This document shows positions 44,601 to 52,430 of a stretch of 64,000 nt of DNA, piece after piece. The position numbers were made by a program, and so were the translations under genes. The notes beneath the pieces are model-generated. The model had not been told where the DNA came from. It saw only the letters and a list, made by a program, of their open reading frames with translations, and did not search any database. Numbering within the stretch: the stretch's first letter is position 1; every line of letters begins with the position of its first letter. This DNA is from CAZNPH01 sp964574985 (lineage in GTDB: Bacteria > Bacteroidota > Bacteroidia > Bacteroidales > SM23-62): contig CAZNPH010000001.1 in NCBI GenBank assembly GCA_964574985.1, forward strand, positions 1 through 64,000, written 5' to 3'.

Positions 44601-44932
44601 ATGGCCGTTACCACCACTTCATCCAGTCCTACTATATCCGGTTCCAAAACCACATCGATTTCCGTCCTCCCGTTGATGGAAATCTCCTGGGTCTTCAACC
44701 CGATAAAACTGTATACGAGTATTTCCTCATCTTCGGGAACGGATATGGTATATTCACCATCCAGGTTGGTAATGGAGCCAATGGTTGTTCCTTTTACCAC
44801 GATGGCCGCTCCGGGCAGAGAGGCCCCGTCTTCCGCACTGGTAACGGTTCCTGTTATCTCCACACGCTGGGCAAACAAAGCATGCCAGCCTGCAGTCATC
44901 AGGAGCATCAGCAATACACAAATTATTTTCAT
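41687..44932 (-). CDS. SusC/RagA TonB-dependent receptor, downstream unit
   Basis: This outer-membrane TonB-dependent channel has a signal peptide (IICVLLMLLMTAGWHALFAQ), a carboxypeptidase-regulatory-like beta domain (VEITGTVTSAEDGASLPGAA), a plug (DVSKALQGKVAGVVV, RGSSSITGENQPLYVVDGMP) and a 22-stranded barrel. No STN signalling domain precedes the plug, so it does not signal to a FecR-type regulator. ATG at 44932 is chosen over the earlier frame because it starts the signal peptide. The first 180 residues are very similar to the SusC at 48-51 kb. Length is 1081 aa. Confidence 0.93.
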   Translation of the reverse strand: MKIICVLLMLLMTAGWHALFAQRVEITGTVTSAEDGASLPGAAIVVKGTTIGSITNLDGEYTISVPEDEEILVYSFIGLKTQEISINGRTEIDVVLEPDIVGLDEVVVTAMGIRKETKALGYSIQKVEGKKLAAAKQMDVSKALQGKVAGVVVRQSSGMPGATSFITIRGSSSITGENQPLYVVDGMPLASDKAFSEPVGKGTNPSARILDLNPDDIESINVLKGATASALYGLRAANGVVVITTKSGSAARDAGKKTLVTLNSSYTFDQITRLPDLQSTYAQGNDGKLDLYSSGSWGPGIDTLQPYMPQRDNLFYDYPDYDPAHADDLQEPGIYNNQEDFFKAGYTFNNSADISTSSENTTYSLGFGRTDQKGIIETTGMQRSSAKFNSNFNLSEKWSASASVNYTNVNVDKVPGGSNLANPLFTVYFCPRTYDLTNKPFEEEGNPYIQRHYRFSMDNPYWALKHNDYWEKTDRLFGNTNITYSPWDWLTVGYRLGLDKFTTTGKEVVSLGSGAGRAYPEFAPYWGEAWGIPTGGSIEDYTYQRTELNSNFSLTIDKSITSDIGFSAVLGNESYDIKTHLHDLIGNGITIGGFDNISNTSEQNVGQSDTHQRVIGFYGTATLNYQSLLYLTLTGRNDFVSNMPRDHRSYFYPSVSLGLVFTEMPFLEDNPVLPFGKLRTSFAQVGQAGALYATRNVFIEAAHENGFLTGVFNFPYQGYSAFSQSTTLFSDALRPMNTKTFEIGLDLRFVDRRIGIDYSFYNIVSEDQIFLVPLASSTGFRNEYRNSGKMENTGHELVLNLVPVKTSEFSWNITTNFTTYRNRVVELAEGVERIQVGYQNFASVGTYAYAGEPYPVIFGSTFLRDDEGNMVVDSREIVGGSSNPFYGMPLAGPEDVIAKVSPDWETTLINSFNYKGLSLSVQFDIREGSHMSSGLNRLLRNYGADAITEDREEWVVLDAVKGYRDASGDLVLEGGNDIQIQKNEDYWATVMWNITESAVFETSFVRLREVVLNYELPADWFGNIFMNSASVFLTGRNLWLSTDFPNFDPEVSTSSGNGIGGFEYVSLPNTKSFGGGLRITF

Positions 44933-44983
44933 GGAATAAGAATTTATGGTAAACAAATGCAATGATCAGCAGACCATTTCCTT

Positions 44984-45014
44984 CAAATGTATGAAAAATT
45001 CCAAAAACCTGAAA
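44984..45014 (-). promoter_or_regulatory. promoter of the downstream susCD unit
   Basis: On the minus strand a TTTC (45011-45014), 19 nt and TACATTTG (44984-44991) approximate the Bacteroidota promoter. The -7 lies about 50 nt before the ATG at 44932. The flanking TTTTTCATAnnTTTG pattern is shared with the other susC promoter. Confidence 0.5.
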
Positions 45015-45051
45015 TGATTGTTTTATACCGGCGTTGATTAAAACGGTGCTT

Positions 45052-45074
45052 CAAAATTTTCTTTGAAAATTTTG
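45052..45074. other. AT-rich inverted repeat upstream of susC
   Basis: CAAAATTTTC and GAAAATTTTG form a perfect 10-bp inverted repeat around TTT. It sits about 40 nt upstream of the susC -33 box. It could be a regulator-binding palindrome or a weak hairpin. Confidence 0.4.
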
Positions 45075-45165
45075 GCATACGCCTTATTCACATATAACAA
45101 CAAAAGTAGATGAATCGCCTCTTTTCAAAACTGATTTGGCACTGGCAAACATTCGAAGAGGATAT

Positions 45166-45210
45166 AAAAAAAAGGACCGTATCAGTTTGATATGATACAG
45201 CCCCTTTTTT
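45166..45210 (-). terminator. terminator of the upstream susCD unit
   Basis: On the minus strand a stem with GTATCA/TGATAC and flanking G-rich/C-rich pairs is followed by a run of eight T. The opposite strand also ends in a T run (CCCCTTTTTT), so it may work in both directions. It lies 24 nt after the last gene of the upstream unit and separates the two SusCD units. Confidence 0.7.
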
Positions 45211-45233
45211 AAACAATTGCAGGAATCCTGCTA

Positions 45234-45776
45234 TTAATCGTCACCGTAATCGGCATCATAACTGGTGCTTCCCGAACTATCCAGGAATCCCCTGACCCTT
45301 CTTCCGGATACAATGTATGTATTGTGATAAGGGGAAGGAGTTCCGGTAGTCCAGTCTGCATCATCGTTAAACAGTATCTCCATGTAGATGCTGTCACCGT
45401 CTTCCCGCTCATATACACGGGCATTTTGAATAGTGACCCTTGAATCGTAGGCTTTGTTCTTGCCTTCGGTCACGCTGAAGGCCCGGTTGGGCAGATTCAG
45501 GCCGGTTTTCACCTTCATGTCCCAGAACTGACCGTAATCCCAGCACCAGATGGAATCCGCGTTGTTGGCAGCGGTATTGTAAGTCAGGAAACGGACATGT
45601 CCGAAACCAAAATGATCGGCAACGGTGCCTCCCAGATCGAACTCCCAGGTAACCCACCATTCGCCGGATACCGGCCAGACGGGTCCCTTTTCCGGTTCGT
45701 ATTCCTCCATCTTCTCACAGGCCATGAAACCTGTAAAAAGAAGGATCAGCAGTATGTGGATCTTCATTCTTTTCAT
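45234..45776 (-). CDS. surface lipoprotein, lipid-binding family-like
   Basis: This 180-aa lipoprotein has the lipobox LLFTGFMAC and then KMEEYEPEKGPVWPVSGEWW, which matches the Bacteroidota lipid-binding putative hydrolase family found in SusCD loci. The rest is a beta barrel-like domain with many tryptophans (WVTWEF, DSIWCWDYGQFWDM). It is last in the upstream SusCD unit, after the DUF5012-like gene. Its ligand is unknown. The name of the family does not prove lipid binding here. Confidence 0.68.
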   Translation of the reverse strand: MKRMKIHILLILLFTGFMACEKMEEYEPEKGPVWPVSGEWWVTWEFDLGGTVADHFGFGHVRFLTYNTAANNADSIWCWDYGQFWDMKVKTGLNLPNRAFSVTEGKNKAYDSRVTIQNARVYEREDGDSIYMEILFNDDADWTTGTPSPYHNTYIVSGRRVRGFLDSSGSTSYDADYGDD

Positions 45777-45807
45777 ATCATTTATGTTTTAATATTTTAT
45801 TATTCGC

Positions 45808-46515
45808 TTATTTGCCGACTTCAAAATCATACTGGGTCAGCACTGTATTGAAAATATATGCTCCGAAAAAGTCGCTGGTGAAGCTGACCGTCTTTTCAGC
45901 CGGATCAATGACAACATCCGTTATGGTAAACGGCAAACCCCATCCGGGAACACTTCCGCCGGTCGCCGTTCCGGTGTTGGTCCCAAAATCAATGGTCAGC
46001 ACAGCCCCCTGTCCGGCATAGGTATCCCCGTAGCCGCGGCCCAGCGCGTAGAAACCTCCCAGTCCGTGGGACAGTCCGTATTCATTGGGATTGCCCGTGC
46101 TCCAGATACGCACGTACTCCAGATCCTCATGGGTTTCGGGCGGACTTACACGGGTTACGTCGCTTGTGTATAGCCCTTCAATGCTGTTGACAAAGTCGCC
46201 CTTGTTGGAAACATACACCGTGCGGGTCACCGATGCGCTGAATCCGTCCTTGTTGGTCGCGGAATAATACACGGTATACACACCGGGTGTACTTGCATCA
46301 ACACTTCCGCTGATGGTAACGGGGTCTCCCGTACTGGTGGTTGCCCCGGGTTCATCATAATCGTCACCAACATTGATGAACATCGGATTGTTCCCGTTCA
46401 TCGTGATGACAGCGAAGGTGGTAACCCGTGAAATACCTTCCGTGGTCAGATTGCGCTCACAATTGATCAGTGCGATGCTTGTGAGCAACAGTATGGATAT
46501 GATTCTTAATTTCAT
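45808..46515 (-). CDS. surface lipoprotein with DUF5011/5012-type immunoglobulin domain
   Basis: The lipobox is LTSIALINC. An immunoglobulin-like domain follows with NPMFINVGDDYDEPGATTST and the ending PGVYTVYYSATNKDGFSASV, the pattern of DUF5011/5012. The C-terminal part is a second beta domain. Such proteins pair with SusD-like_2 lipoproteins and probably extend the ligand-binding surface. Length is 235 aa. It lies 21 nt after the SusD gene. Confidence 0.75.
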   Translation of the reverse strand: MKLRIISILLLTSIALINCERNLTTEGISRVTTFAVITMNGNNPMFINVGDDYDEPGATTSTGDPVTISGSVDASTPGVYTVYYSATNKDGFSASVTRTVYVSNKGDFVNSIEGLYTSDVTRVSPPETHEDLEYVRIWSTGNPNEYGLSHGLGGFYALGRGYGDTYAGQGAVLTIDFGTNTGTATGGSVPGWGLPFTITDVVIDPAEKTVSFTSDFFGAYIFNTVLTQYDFEVGK

Positions 46516-46536
46516 AGCTTGTATTGTTTTTGAATG

Positions 46537-48009
46537 TTAATTCTGGTCCCACCATACCTCGGTGGTGATGGGGACCTGGTCGGGAATGTTATCATTCCTC
46601 TGCTTTTCAACATCGGGGAACAGCAGGCGCTTGGGCCTTTGTCCGGCCGGCAGTACAGAGTTGACAGGATCGGTCAGTGTACCGGGGACATATGAAGGAA
46701 CGTCTCCGGTAACATCGCTCTGTTCGGGATAACCTGTCCTGTTCAGCTCATAGAACATCTCCAGGTTCTGCGCCCCTGCCAGGGCAGCCCATTTCTGTAT
46801 CATAATCGCCTTCAGCCTGGTCTCGAAATCTCCCGAGGAAGGAAATTCATAGGCCCCCCCGGAAACTATGAAACTGCTTCCGTCAAATCCGAGTCTGGCA
46901 AAACCGGCCATAACACCGGCATCATACAGCGACTTGACATTGCCAGGTGTGCCGTATCTCAGTTCCGCTTCGGCCTGCAGGAAATAGCTTTCTGCAGTCG
47001 ATATGAAATAGACCGGATCCGTGGGTTTGATCAGTGCCCTGGAAATGGAAGTCGGATCGATCTCCGTGCTGGGAACTTCATAATTCCCCTGAAGCAGGGC
47101 CTCGTGGGTGCCTGTCACAGGCAAATGGAACAAGGCATCGATCCTGGGATCCGCATTAGATTCCAGCCAGCTCATGAATGTATGGCTGGCCCTTAGGTTG
47201 GTGTTGGTGTTGAGCTGCCTCTGGTCGGATTCATACAGCGGATTGCTCCGGCTGGGCTCATCGATGAACTGGGTCATGGCAGCATCCCGGGTCAGGAATC
47301 CGGCCGGATCGGCCATAAGATCGGTAATCCCGTCTTCCGCAACGGTTGGCCTGGCATAACACTGGCGCATATACATCTTGAGCTTCAAGGTATTGGCAAA
47401 CTGCTTCCAGGCAGTCATGTTGCCTGAAAAGAGAAAGTCCGCCGACCCCTTGATCTCCTGTGCATCCAGATCGTTACCAAGTGCCATATCGATCCGGGCG
47501 ATCAGGTCATCATAGATTTCCTGTCCGCCCAGGTAATTGGGATTCAGTAACCCTTCGTCACCCTTCAGTGCCTCCGTGTAGGGAACCTGGTCGTAAAGGT
47601 CCGCAAGCACCTGGAACACGTATGCCTGCATAACGGTAGCCATCAGGTAGAAATTCCAGCTTTCTTCTTCCTCGGCCTTTTCCAGTACGCGCTGGTAATC
47701 GTTCAGTGCTCCCGAAAACAATTCAGTAAAGATGAAATCGAGGTCGGATGCCACAATATTGAATCCGTCATACCTTTTATACTGGTTTGCGGCATTGCTC
47801 TGTGTCCAGTATTGTGACCACAATCCGCCCAGTATCTGGTAATATCCGCCCACCTGGCCTGCACTTGATGCAACGGCTGCAGGAAAGACGGCTTCGACGG
47901 GTGCGTCACTCGGATTGTTCGGATCCGTGTTGATGTCAAGATACTCCTCACAGGCCCCGAGTGCTATCACCAGAATACTTACCAAAAAATATTTGCTGAT
48001 TTTTTTCAT
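46537..48009 (-). CDS. SusD-like (SusD-like_2) surface lipoprotein, upstream unit
   Basis: The lipobox is LVIALGAC and the mature start CEEYLDINTDPNNPSDAPVE has the same DPNNP pattern as the paralogue at 40 kb. The ending VPITTEVWWD parallels the other's TVHDGVWWDD, supporting a duplication. TPR helices carry the SusC-contacting face. Length is 490 aa. It follows its SusC by 25 nt. Confidence 0.87.
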   Translation of the reverse strand: MKKISKYFLVSILVIALGACEEYLDINTDPNNPSDAPVEAVFPAAVASSAGQVGGYYQILGGLWSQYWTQSNAANQYKRYDGFNIVASDLDFIFTELFSGALNDYQRVLEKAEEEESWNFYLMATVMQAYVFQVLADLYDQVPYTEALKGDEGLLNPNYLGGQEIYDDLIARIDMALGNDLDAQEIKGSADFLFSGNMTAWKQFANTLKLKMYMRQCYARPTVAEDGITDLMADPAGFLTRDAAMTQFIDEPSRSNPLYESDQRQLNTNTNLRASHTFMSWLESNADPRIDALFHLPVTGTHEALLQGNYEVPSTEIDPTSISRALIKPTDPVYFISTAESYFLQAEAELRYGTPGNVKSLYDAGVMAGFARLGFDGSSFIVSGGAYEFPSSGDFETRLKAIMIQKWAALAGAQNLEMFYELNRTGYPEQSDVTGDVPSYVPGTLTDPVNSVLPAGQRPKRLLFPDVEKQRNDNIPDQVPITTEVWWDQN

Positions 48010-48034
48010 TTCTATGGGTATTTTATCAAATTAC

Positions 48035-51000
48035 TTAAAATATTACTTTCAGGCTTGCGCCTACACTCCGGACCGTGGGACCGCCGGCAAATTCGCCGAA
48101 TTCACTGTCCAGGTCATTGCCCCATGTGGTAACCTCCGGATCGATGAAATTGTTTTCTTCCGGTGTCCACAACAAAAGGTTGCGGCCGATCAGACTGACC
48201 TCCAGTGTTTCGATCGGAACGGTCGCGGAAAAGGAGGGGAACCTGTAACTGAGGATCACTTCACGCAGTTTGACATATGATCTGTCAAACACGCTGTTTT
48301 CAAAACGTGAATTGTTGGTGTTCCTGTTGTAATAGGTATTAATGGTCCCCATTTCGATCGGGGTATTGTTCTCAACATAAGAGAAAGTACCGTCCCCGTT
48401 ATCAATCTGTTTGACAGAATTCGGTTCCAGGAAAGGTTGACGCATATTGTAGGTTGATTCGGTGCTGTTGCCCACAAAGTTTGTCAGCTGTGATGTGTAG
48501 GAATAGATCAGTCCGCCCTGCCTGACATCCACAGCCCCGGACAGTGAGAGGCCCTTCCAGGACAACCGGGTGGTCAGACCTGCAAGGTATTTGGGTTCAT
48601 AGGTCCCGATCTCTTTCTTTTCCGGATCAAGGGTCGGAATGCCCTGTTCGTTCACGATCGTACGGCCCTGCGGATCTTTTGCCACCTGCGGCACTTCATA
48701 GACGCCCAGTGGTTTCCCCACTTTGGTCACGTATTCAACTTCATATGCCGTCTGCAGGGTCACCTTGGTCAGTCCTTCACGGAGCTCCAGCACTTTGTTC
48801 CGGTTGTTGGCATAGTTCAGGGAAAGATCCCACTGCAGGTCTCCGGATTGTATGAGGGTTCCGTTGACCAGCAACTCGACTCCCTTGTTCTCCACCTTTC
48901 CGAAATTGAGGACCTGGCTGGTGTAGCCGGTACTCGGAGCCAGGGGAACGACCAGTATCTGATCGGTGGTCGTCCTGTTGTAATAGGCAACGTCAATTCC
49001 CACTCTGCCCATGAAAAACCGGAAATCACCCCCGAATTCATATTCTGTGGTGATCTCTGGCTGGAGTGTCGGATTGCCGATCCGGTTGGATACTTCAAAT
49101 CCGCTTACACCCCCCACCGGGAAATTGATGTTTCCGAAAGGCAGGTAGACCTGTGAAGGGATCATCACTGACCTGATTGAATATGGTGAAGCATCATTCC
49201 CGGTCTGTCCGGCACTTGCCCTCAATTTGGCAAAGGATATGATGTTGCTTTGAATGGCCGGAACCGCATCGGTCAGGACAATGCTGAGGTTGGCGCCCGG
49301 ATAGAAAAATGAATTGTTATCCAGGGGAAGCGTGGATGACCAGTCGTTCCTTGCGGTAAGGGTCAGGAACAAATAATTCCAGAAGGTCAGGTCTGCCTGG
49401 CCGTATACGCCCATCAGCCTTCTCTTGCTGACAGTGGCTTCTGCTTCCTTGGAGCCTGCTGTGTTTGACAGGTCATAGTAATACGGAAGGACCAGTTCGG
49501 TAATGTACGCGTGATTGGTTTTAAAATACCGTTCATTCACATTGAGTCCGGCCAGCACATCCAGGCCGAAATCACCCGAGAATTCCTTTGTACCGGAAAG
49601 GATGAAATCAACATTGAATTCCCTTGCCAGTTTTTTCCATTCATCCACGCGGCCGGGTACGTCGTTCCTGCCGTGCAGGGCATTGTTGCTTCCGGGATCA
49701 GCTATGGCAATGGCTCCCCAGTCCTTGTAATCGGTATTGGCAACATCCGCGCCTCCGCGTAATTTGGCAGAGAGCCAGTCCATGATCCTGTAGTCCAGGT
49801 TCAAATGTCCGTAAAAACGGTCCTCGGCATACCGGTTCTGATTTTCATGCAACACCCTGTAAGGATTGTCCGCATATGGGGTATAAAAATTGTTGACGTT
49901 ATTGAACTTGTTTTCATAATCCTTGAAATCAACAATGCTGAGATCCCTGGGGATCTGAATGAGTTCCTGGTACATCGCGGGTCCGGCTCCACCACCGTCA
50001 CCTTGTCCGGAAGCAACGTACCTGGATTTTTTATTCACGTAGTTGAAACTCGCGGAACTTGTCAGGCGGTCTGCCTTGGCCGTTCCGCTCAGGCCAAAGG
50101 TGTTTCTTTGATAGGAATCGGCATCGGTGGGTACAATCCCGTCTTCGCTTACATTGGAATAGGAAAGGCGGAAGGTTGCATTTTCCCTGCCTCCGCTCAG
50201 GGCCAGTGAATGATTCATTGAGGTTCCCACATCGTAAAAATCCCACATGTTCATTTCCTGATGCTCAAAGGGCTTGAGTTGCTGCTGGTTGTCCACCACA
50301 TAACCCCAGAGTCTTTCCTTTCCGTCCATAACGGGTCCCCAGCTTCCGTTCTCGTCCAGTGCATGATGACCGCTCCATCCCTGTCCGAAAGTTCCCTGCA
50401 ATTGCGGGAGACGCAGCGGCCTTGAAAATGAATAACCTCCAGTGTAGGTGGTCTTTATCCTGGTTGAGGGTTCTCCCTGCTTGGTGGTGATCATAACCAC
50501 CCCGTTGGCGGCACGGGAACCGTAAAGAGCTGTGGCAGATGCACCTTTCAATACGGTGATCGATTCAATATCATCCGGATTGACGTCATTGGCCCGGTTC
50601 CCGAAATCCTGGGTACGGACCACATCATTGGCTCCTCCGCCATCATAGAAAGTAGCCGCACTGTTGTTCAGCGGCACCCCATCTACAACAAAAAGCGGCT
50701 GGTTGTTGCCCCCGATGGAAGAATATCCGCGGATCACCACTTTCGTGGATGCACCCGGGGCACCGGAAGCGGTCGAAATGTTCACTCCGGCGATTTTTCC
50801 CTGAAGCGTATTCAGGGCACTGTGGGTTCTGGATTGGGAAACCTCCTCTCCGGATACCCGGCTGGCGGCATATCCCAGCCTCTTCTCCGACCTTCTCACA
50901 CCCAGAGCGGTCACCACAACCTCATCAAGGCCCAGGATGTCTGGTTCCAGGACCACATCGATGGTTTCCCGGCCATCGATTGGTATCTCCTGTGTCTTTA

Positions 51001-51235
51001 GCCCGACAAAGCTGATGATCAACGCGGTAGCGTCCTCCGGAACGGTCAAGGCAAAATTTCCGTCCACGTCGGTAGTAGTACCGATAGTTGTACCCTTAAC
51101 AATGATTGAAGCGCCCGGAACAGGTGTTCCGTCTTCGACATTGGCAACGGTACCGCGGACCTCCACGGGCTGTGCCATCAACACCTGCGAAAAAGCAAAC
51201 AGCACGACCGTGAAAATTAGCGCAAGTCGTTTCAT
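48035..51235 (-). CDS. SusC/RagA TonB-dependent receptor, upstream unit
   Basis: The domains are a signal peptide (LALIFTVVLFAFSQVLMAQ), a regulatory-like beta domain (VEVRGTVANVEDGTPVPGAS), a plug (HSALNTLQGKIAGVNIST, RGYSSIGGNNQPLFVVDGVP) and a large barrel ending in SVGASLKVIF. There is no STN domain. A strong promoter lies 48 nt upstream. The neighbouring SusC shares GLKTQEI and LEPDIxGLDEVVVTA segments, so the two arose by duplication but have diverged in the barrel. Length is 1066 aa. Confidence 0.94.
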   Translation of the reverse strand: MKRLALIFTVVLFAFSQVLMAQPVEVRGTVANVEDGTPVPGASIIVKGTTIGTTTDVDGNFALTVPEDATALIISFVGLKTQEIPIDGRETIDVVLEPDILGLDEVVVTALGVRRSEKRLGYAASRVSGEEVSQSRTHSALNTLQGKIAGVNISTASGAPGASTKVVIRGYSSIGGNNQPLFVVDGVPLNNSAATFYDGGGANDVVRTQDFGNRANDVNPDDIESITVLKGASATALYGSRAANGVVMITTKQGEPSTRIKTTYTGGYSFSRPLRLPQLQGTFGQGWSGHHALDENGSWGPVMDGKERLWGYVVDNQQQLKPFEHQEMNMWDFYDVGTSMNHSLALSGGRENATFRLSYSNVSEDGIVPTDADSYQRNTFGLSGTAKADRLTSSASFNYVNKKSRYVASGQGDGGGAGPAMYQELIQIPRDLSIVDFKDYENKFNNVNNFYTPYADNPYRVLHENQNRYAEDRFYGHLNLDYRIMDWLSAKLRGGADVANTDYKDWGAIAIADPGSNNALHGRNDVPGRVDEWKKLAREFNVDFILSGTKEFSGDFGLDVLAGLNVNERYFKTNHAYITELVLPYYYDLSNTAGSKEAEATVSKRRLMGVYGQADLTFWNYLFLTLTARNDWSSTLPLDNNSFFYPGANLSIVLTDAVPAIQSNIISFAKLRASAGQTGNDASPYSIRSVMIPSQVYLPFGNINFPVGGVSGFEVSNRIGNPTLQPEITTEYEFGGDFRFFMGRVGIDVAYYNRTTTDQILVVPLAPSTGYTSQVLNFGKVENKGVELLVNGTLIQSGDLQWDLSLNYANNRNKVLELREGLTKVTLQTAYEVEYVTKVGKPLGVYEVPQVAKDPQGRTIVNEQGIPTLDPEKKEIGTYEPKYLAGLTTRLSWKGLSLSGAVDVRQGGLIYSYTSQLTNFVGNSTESTYNMRQPFLEPNSVKQIDNGDGTFSYVENNTPIEMGTINTYYNRNTNNSRFENSVFDRSYVKLREVILSYRFPSFSATVPIETLEVSLIGRNLLLWTPEENNFIDPEVTTWGNDLDSEFGEFAGGPTVRSVGASLKVIF

Positions 51236-51282
51236 AGATTAAAATTTTAGATTTAGTGAATTAAGTTAGACCAAATGATTTC

Positions 51283-51312
51283 CAAAACTATGAAAAAATC
51301 ACATAATGCAAA
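51283..51312 (-). promoter_or_regulatory. promoter of the upstream susCD unit
   Basis: On the minus strand TTTG (51309-51312), 18 nt and TAGTTTTG (51283-51290) fit the Bacteroidota consensus well. The start codon is 48 nt downstream. An AGAATAATTCT near-palindrome lies further upstream and could bind a regulator. Confidence 0.65.
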
Positions 51313-51379
51313 AACTCTGTTCCTGAATGTTTTGGAATTTTTGATTTAATTCAGAATAATTCTAAATAATGTTGTGTTC

Positions 51380-51399
51380 TTTATGCCGTACAGCATAAA
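51380..51399. terminator. hairpin after ftcD
   Basis: TTTATGC and GCATAAA form a 7-bp stem with a 6-nt loop, 10 nt after the ftcD stop. No long T run follows on the minus strand, so it is at best a weak terminator. Confidence 0.35.
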
Positions 51400-51409
51400 A
51401 AGACATTGG

Positions 51410-52378
51410 TCACTGTTCCCTCTGCAACCTGTATTCAATGATCTTCTTTTCCGGTTTGAAGGGATACAGATCATCAAGGCCCAGGTATTTTACCGCGAGC
51501 CGGATGATTTCATGCTCTGCGATGCCCGGTGAAAGATTTTGCCGTTTCAGATAGAACTTTCCCGCATCCAGCATGGGTTTCAGGAGAACCAATCCGACCA
51601 CCTCCGATCCGGTCACTATCAACCCCCTTGCCCCGGCACGTTCAGATACTTTCTGAAATGCAACATGCATAGGAGTTACAGAAAGATTGGTCAGATTCAT
51701 GGACACCTGCGCAATGCCGTATTCTTCAATGAACCATCCGATGGCTTTTACCGACCCCTTTTCGCGTACATCCCTGGCAATCAGTCTGGCTTCTCCGACA
51801 GAACCGGTATTCAGATTGACATTGTATGCCACCAGGAAATCCCGTGCACCCACGGCGATGGCCCCGGTTTCCGGATTGAATTCTGCCGGTCCGTAATCGG
51901 GCTTCCCCCCGGGATCGGACAATTTCGCCTTCAGTCCCTCATACCCCCCGGAACGCACATGTGCAAGGTTCCCGCGCTGACTTGTAAAGGCTGCATTTTC
52001 ATAGCAATATACCGGTATGTTCAGTTCTCTCCCGATCCTTTCACCCAGTCTCCTGGCCAGGTCAACAGTTTCCTCCATGCTGATCCCCCTGACGGGAATG
52101 AGCGGACACACGTCGGTGGCACCGAAACGCGGATGTTCCCCCTGATGTTTGCGCATATCGATCAGGGAGGCTGCTTTGGCAACTGCACTGAATGCAGCAT
52201 CAATCACCCCTTCAGGATCGCCTGCAAAGGTAACCACTGTTCTGTTGGCACCTTTCCCGGGATCGGCATCCAGCAGTTGTACATTTGGAACTGATTTTAT
52301 TGCATCCGTGATCTGCCTGATCTTTACCGGATCTCTCCCCTCGCTGAAATTCGGGACACATTCGAGTATTCTTTCCAT
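51410..52378 (-). CDS. ftcD: glutamate formimidoyltransferase
   Basis: The enzyme moves a formimino group from formiminoglutamate to tetrahydrofolate, the last step of histidine breakdown. ECVPNFSEGRDPVKIRQI at the N-terminus is the family signature. HRSVFT-like NRTVVTFAG and FGATDVCPLIPVRGISMEE follow, and NLTNLSVTPMHVAFQKVSE is in the second subdomain. At 322 aa it is the stand-alone transferase without the cyclodeaminase domain. No hut genes are adjacent. The start at 52378 avoids overlap with recN. Confidence 0.93.
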   Translation of the reverse strand: MERILECVPNFSEGRDPVKIRQITDAIKSVPNVQLLDADPGKGANRTVVTFAGDPEGVIDAAFSAVAKAASLIDMRKHQGEHPRFGATDVCPLIPVRGISMEETVDLARRLGERIGRELNIPVYCYENAAFTSQRGNLAHVRSGGYEGLKAKLSDPGGKPDYGPAEFNPETGAIAVGARDFLVAYNVNLNTGSVGEARLIARDVREKGSVKAIGWFIEEYGIAQVSMNLTNLSVTPMHVAFQKVSERAGARGLIVTGSEVVGLVLLKPMLDAGKFYLKRQNLSPGIAEHEIIRLAVKYLGLDDLYPFKPEKKIIEYRLQREQ

Positions 52379-52430
52379 ATTGAAAGTCTTTCCTGATCCC
52401 CGGAAGGACATAAAACGGGCGGACCGCGGT

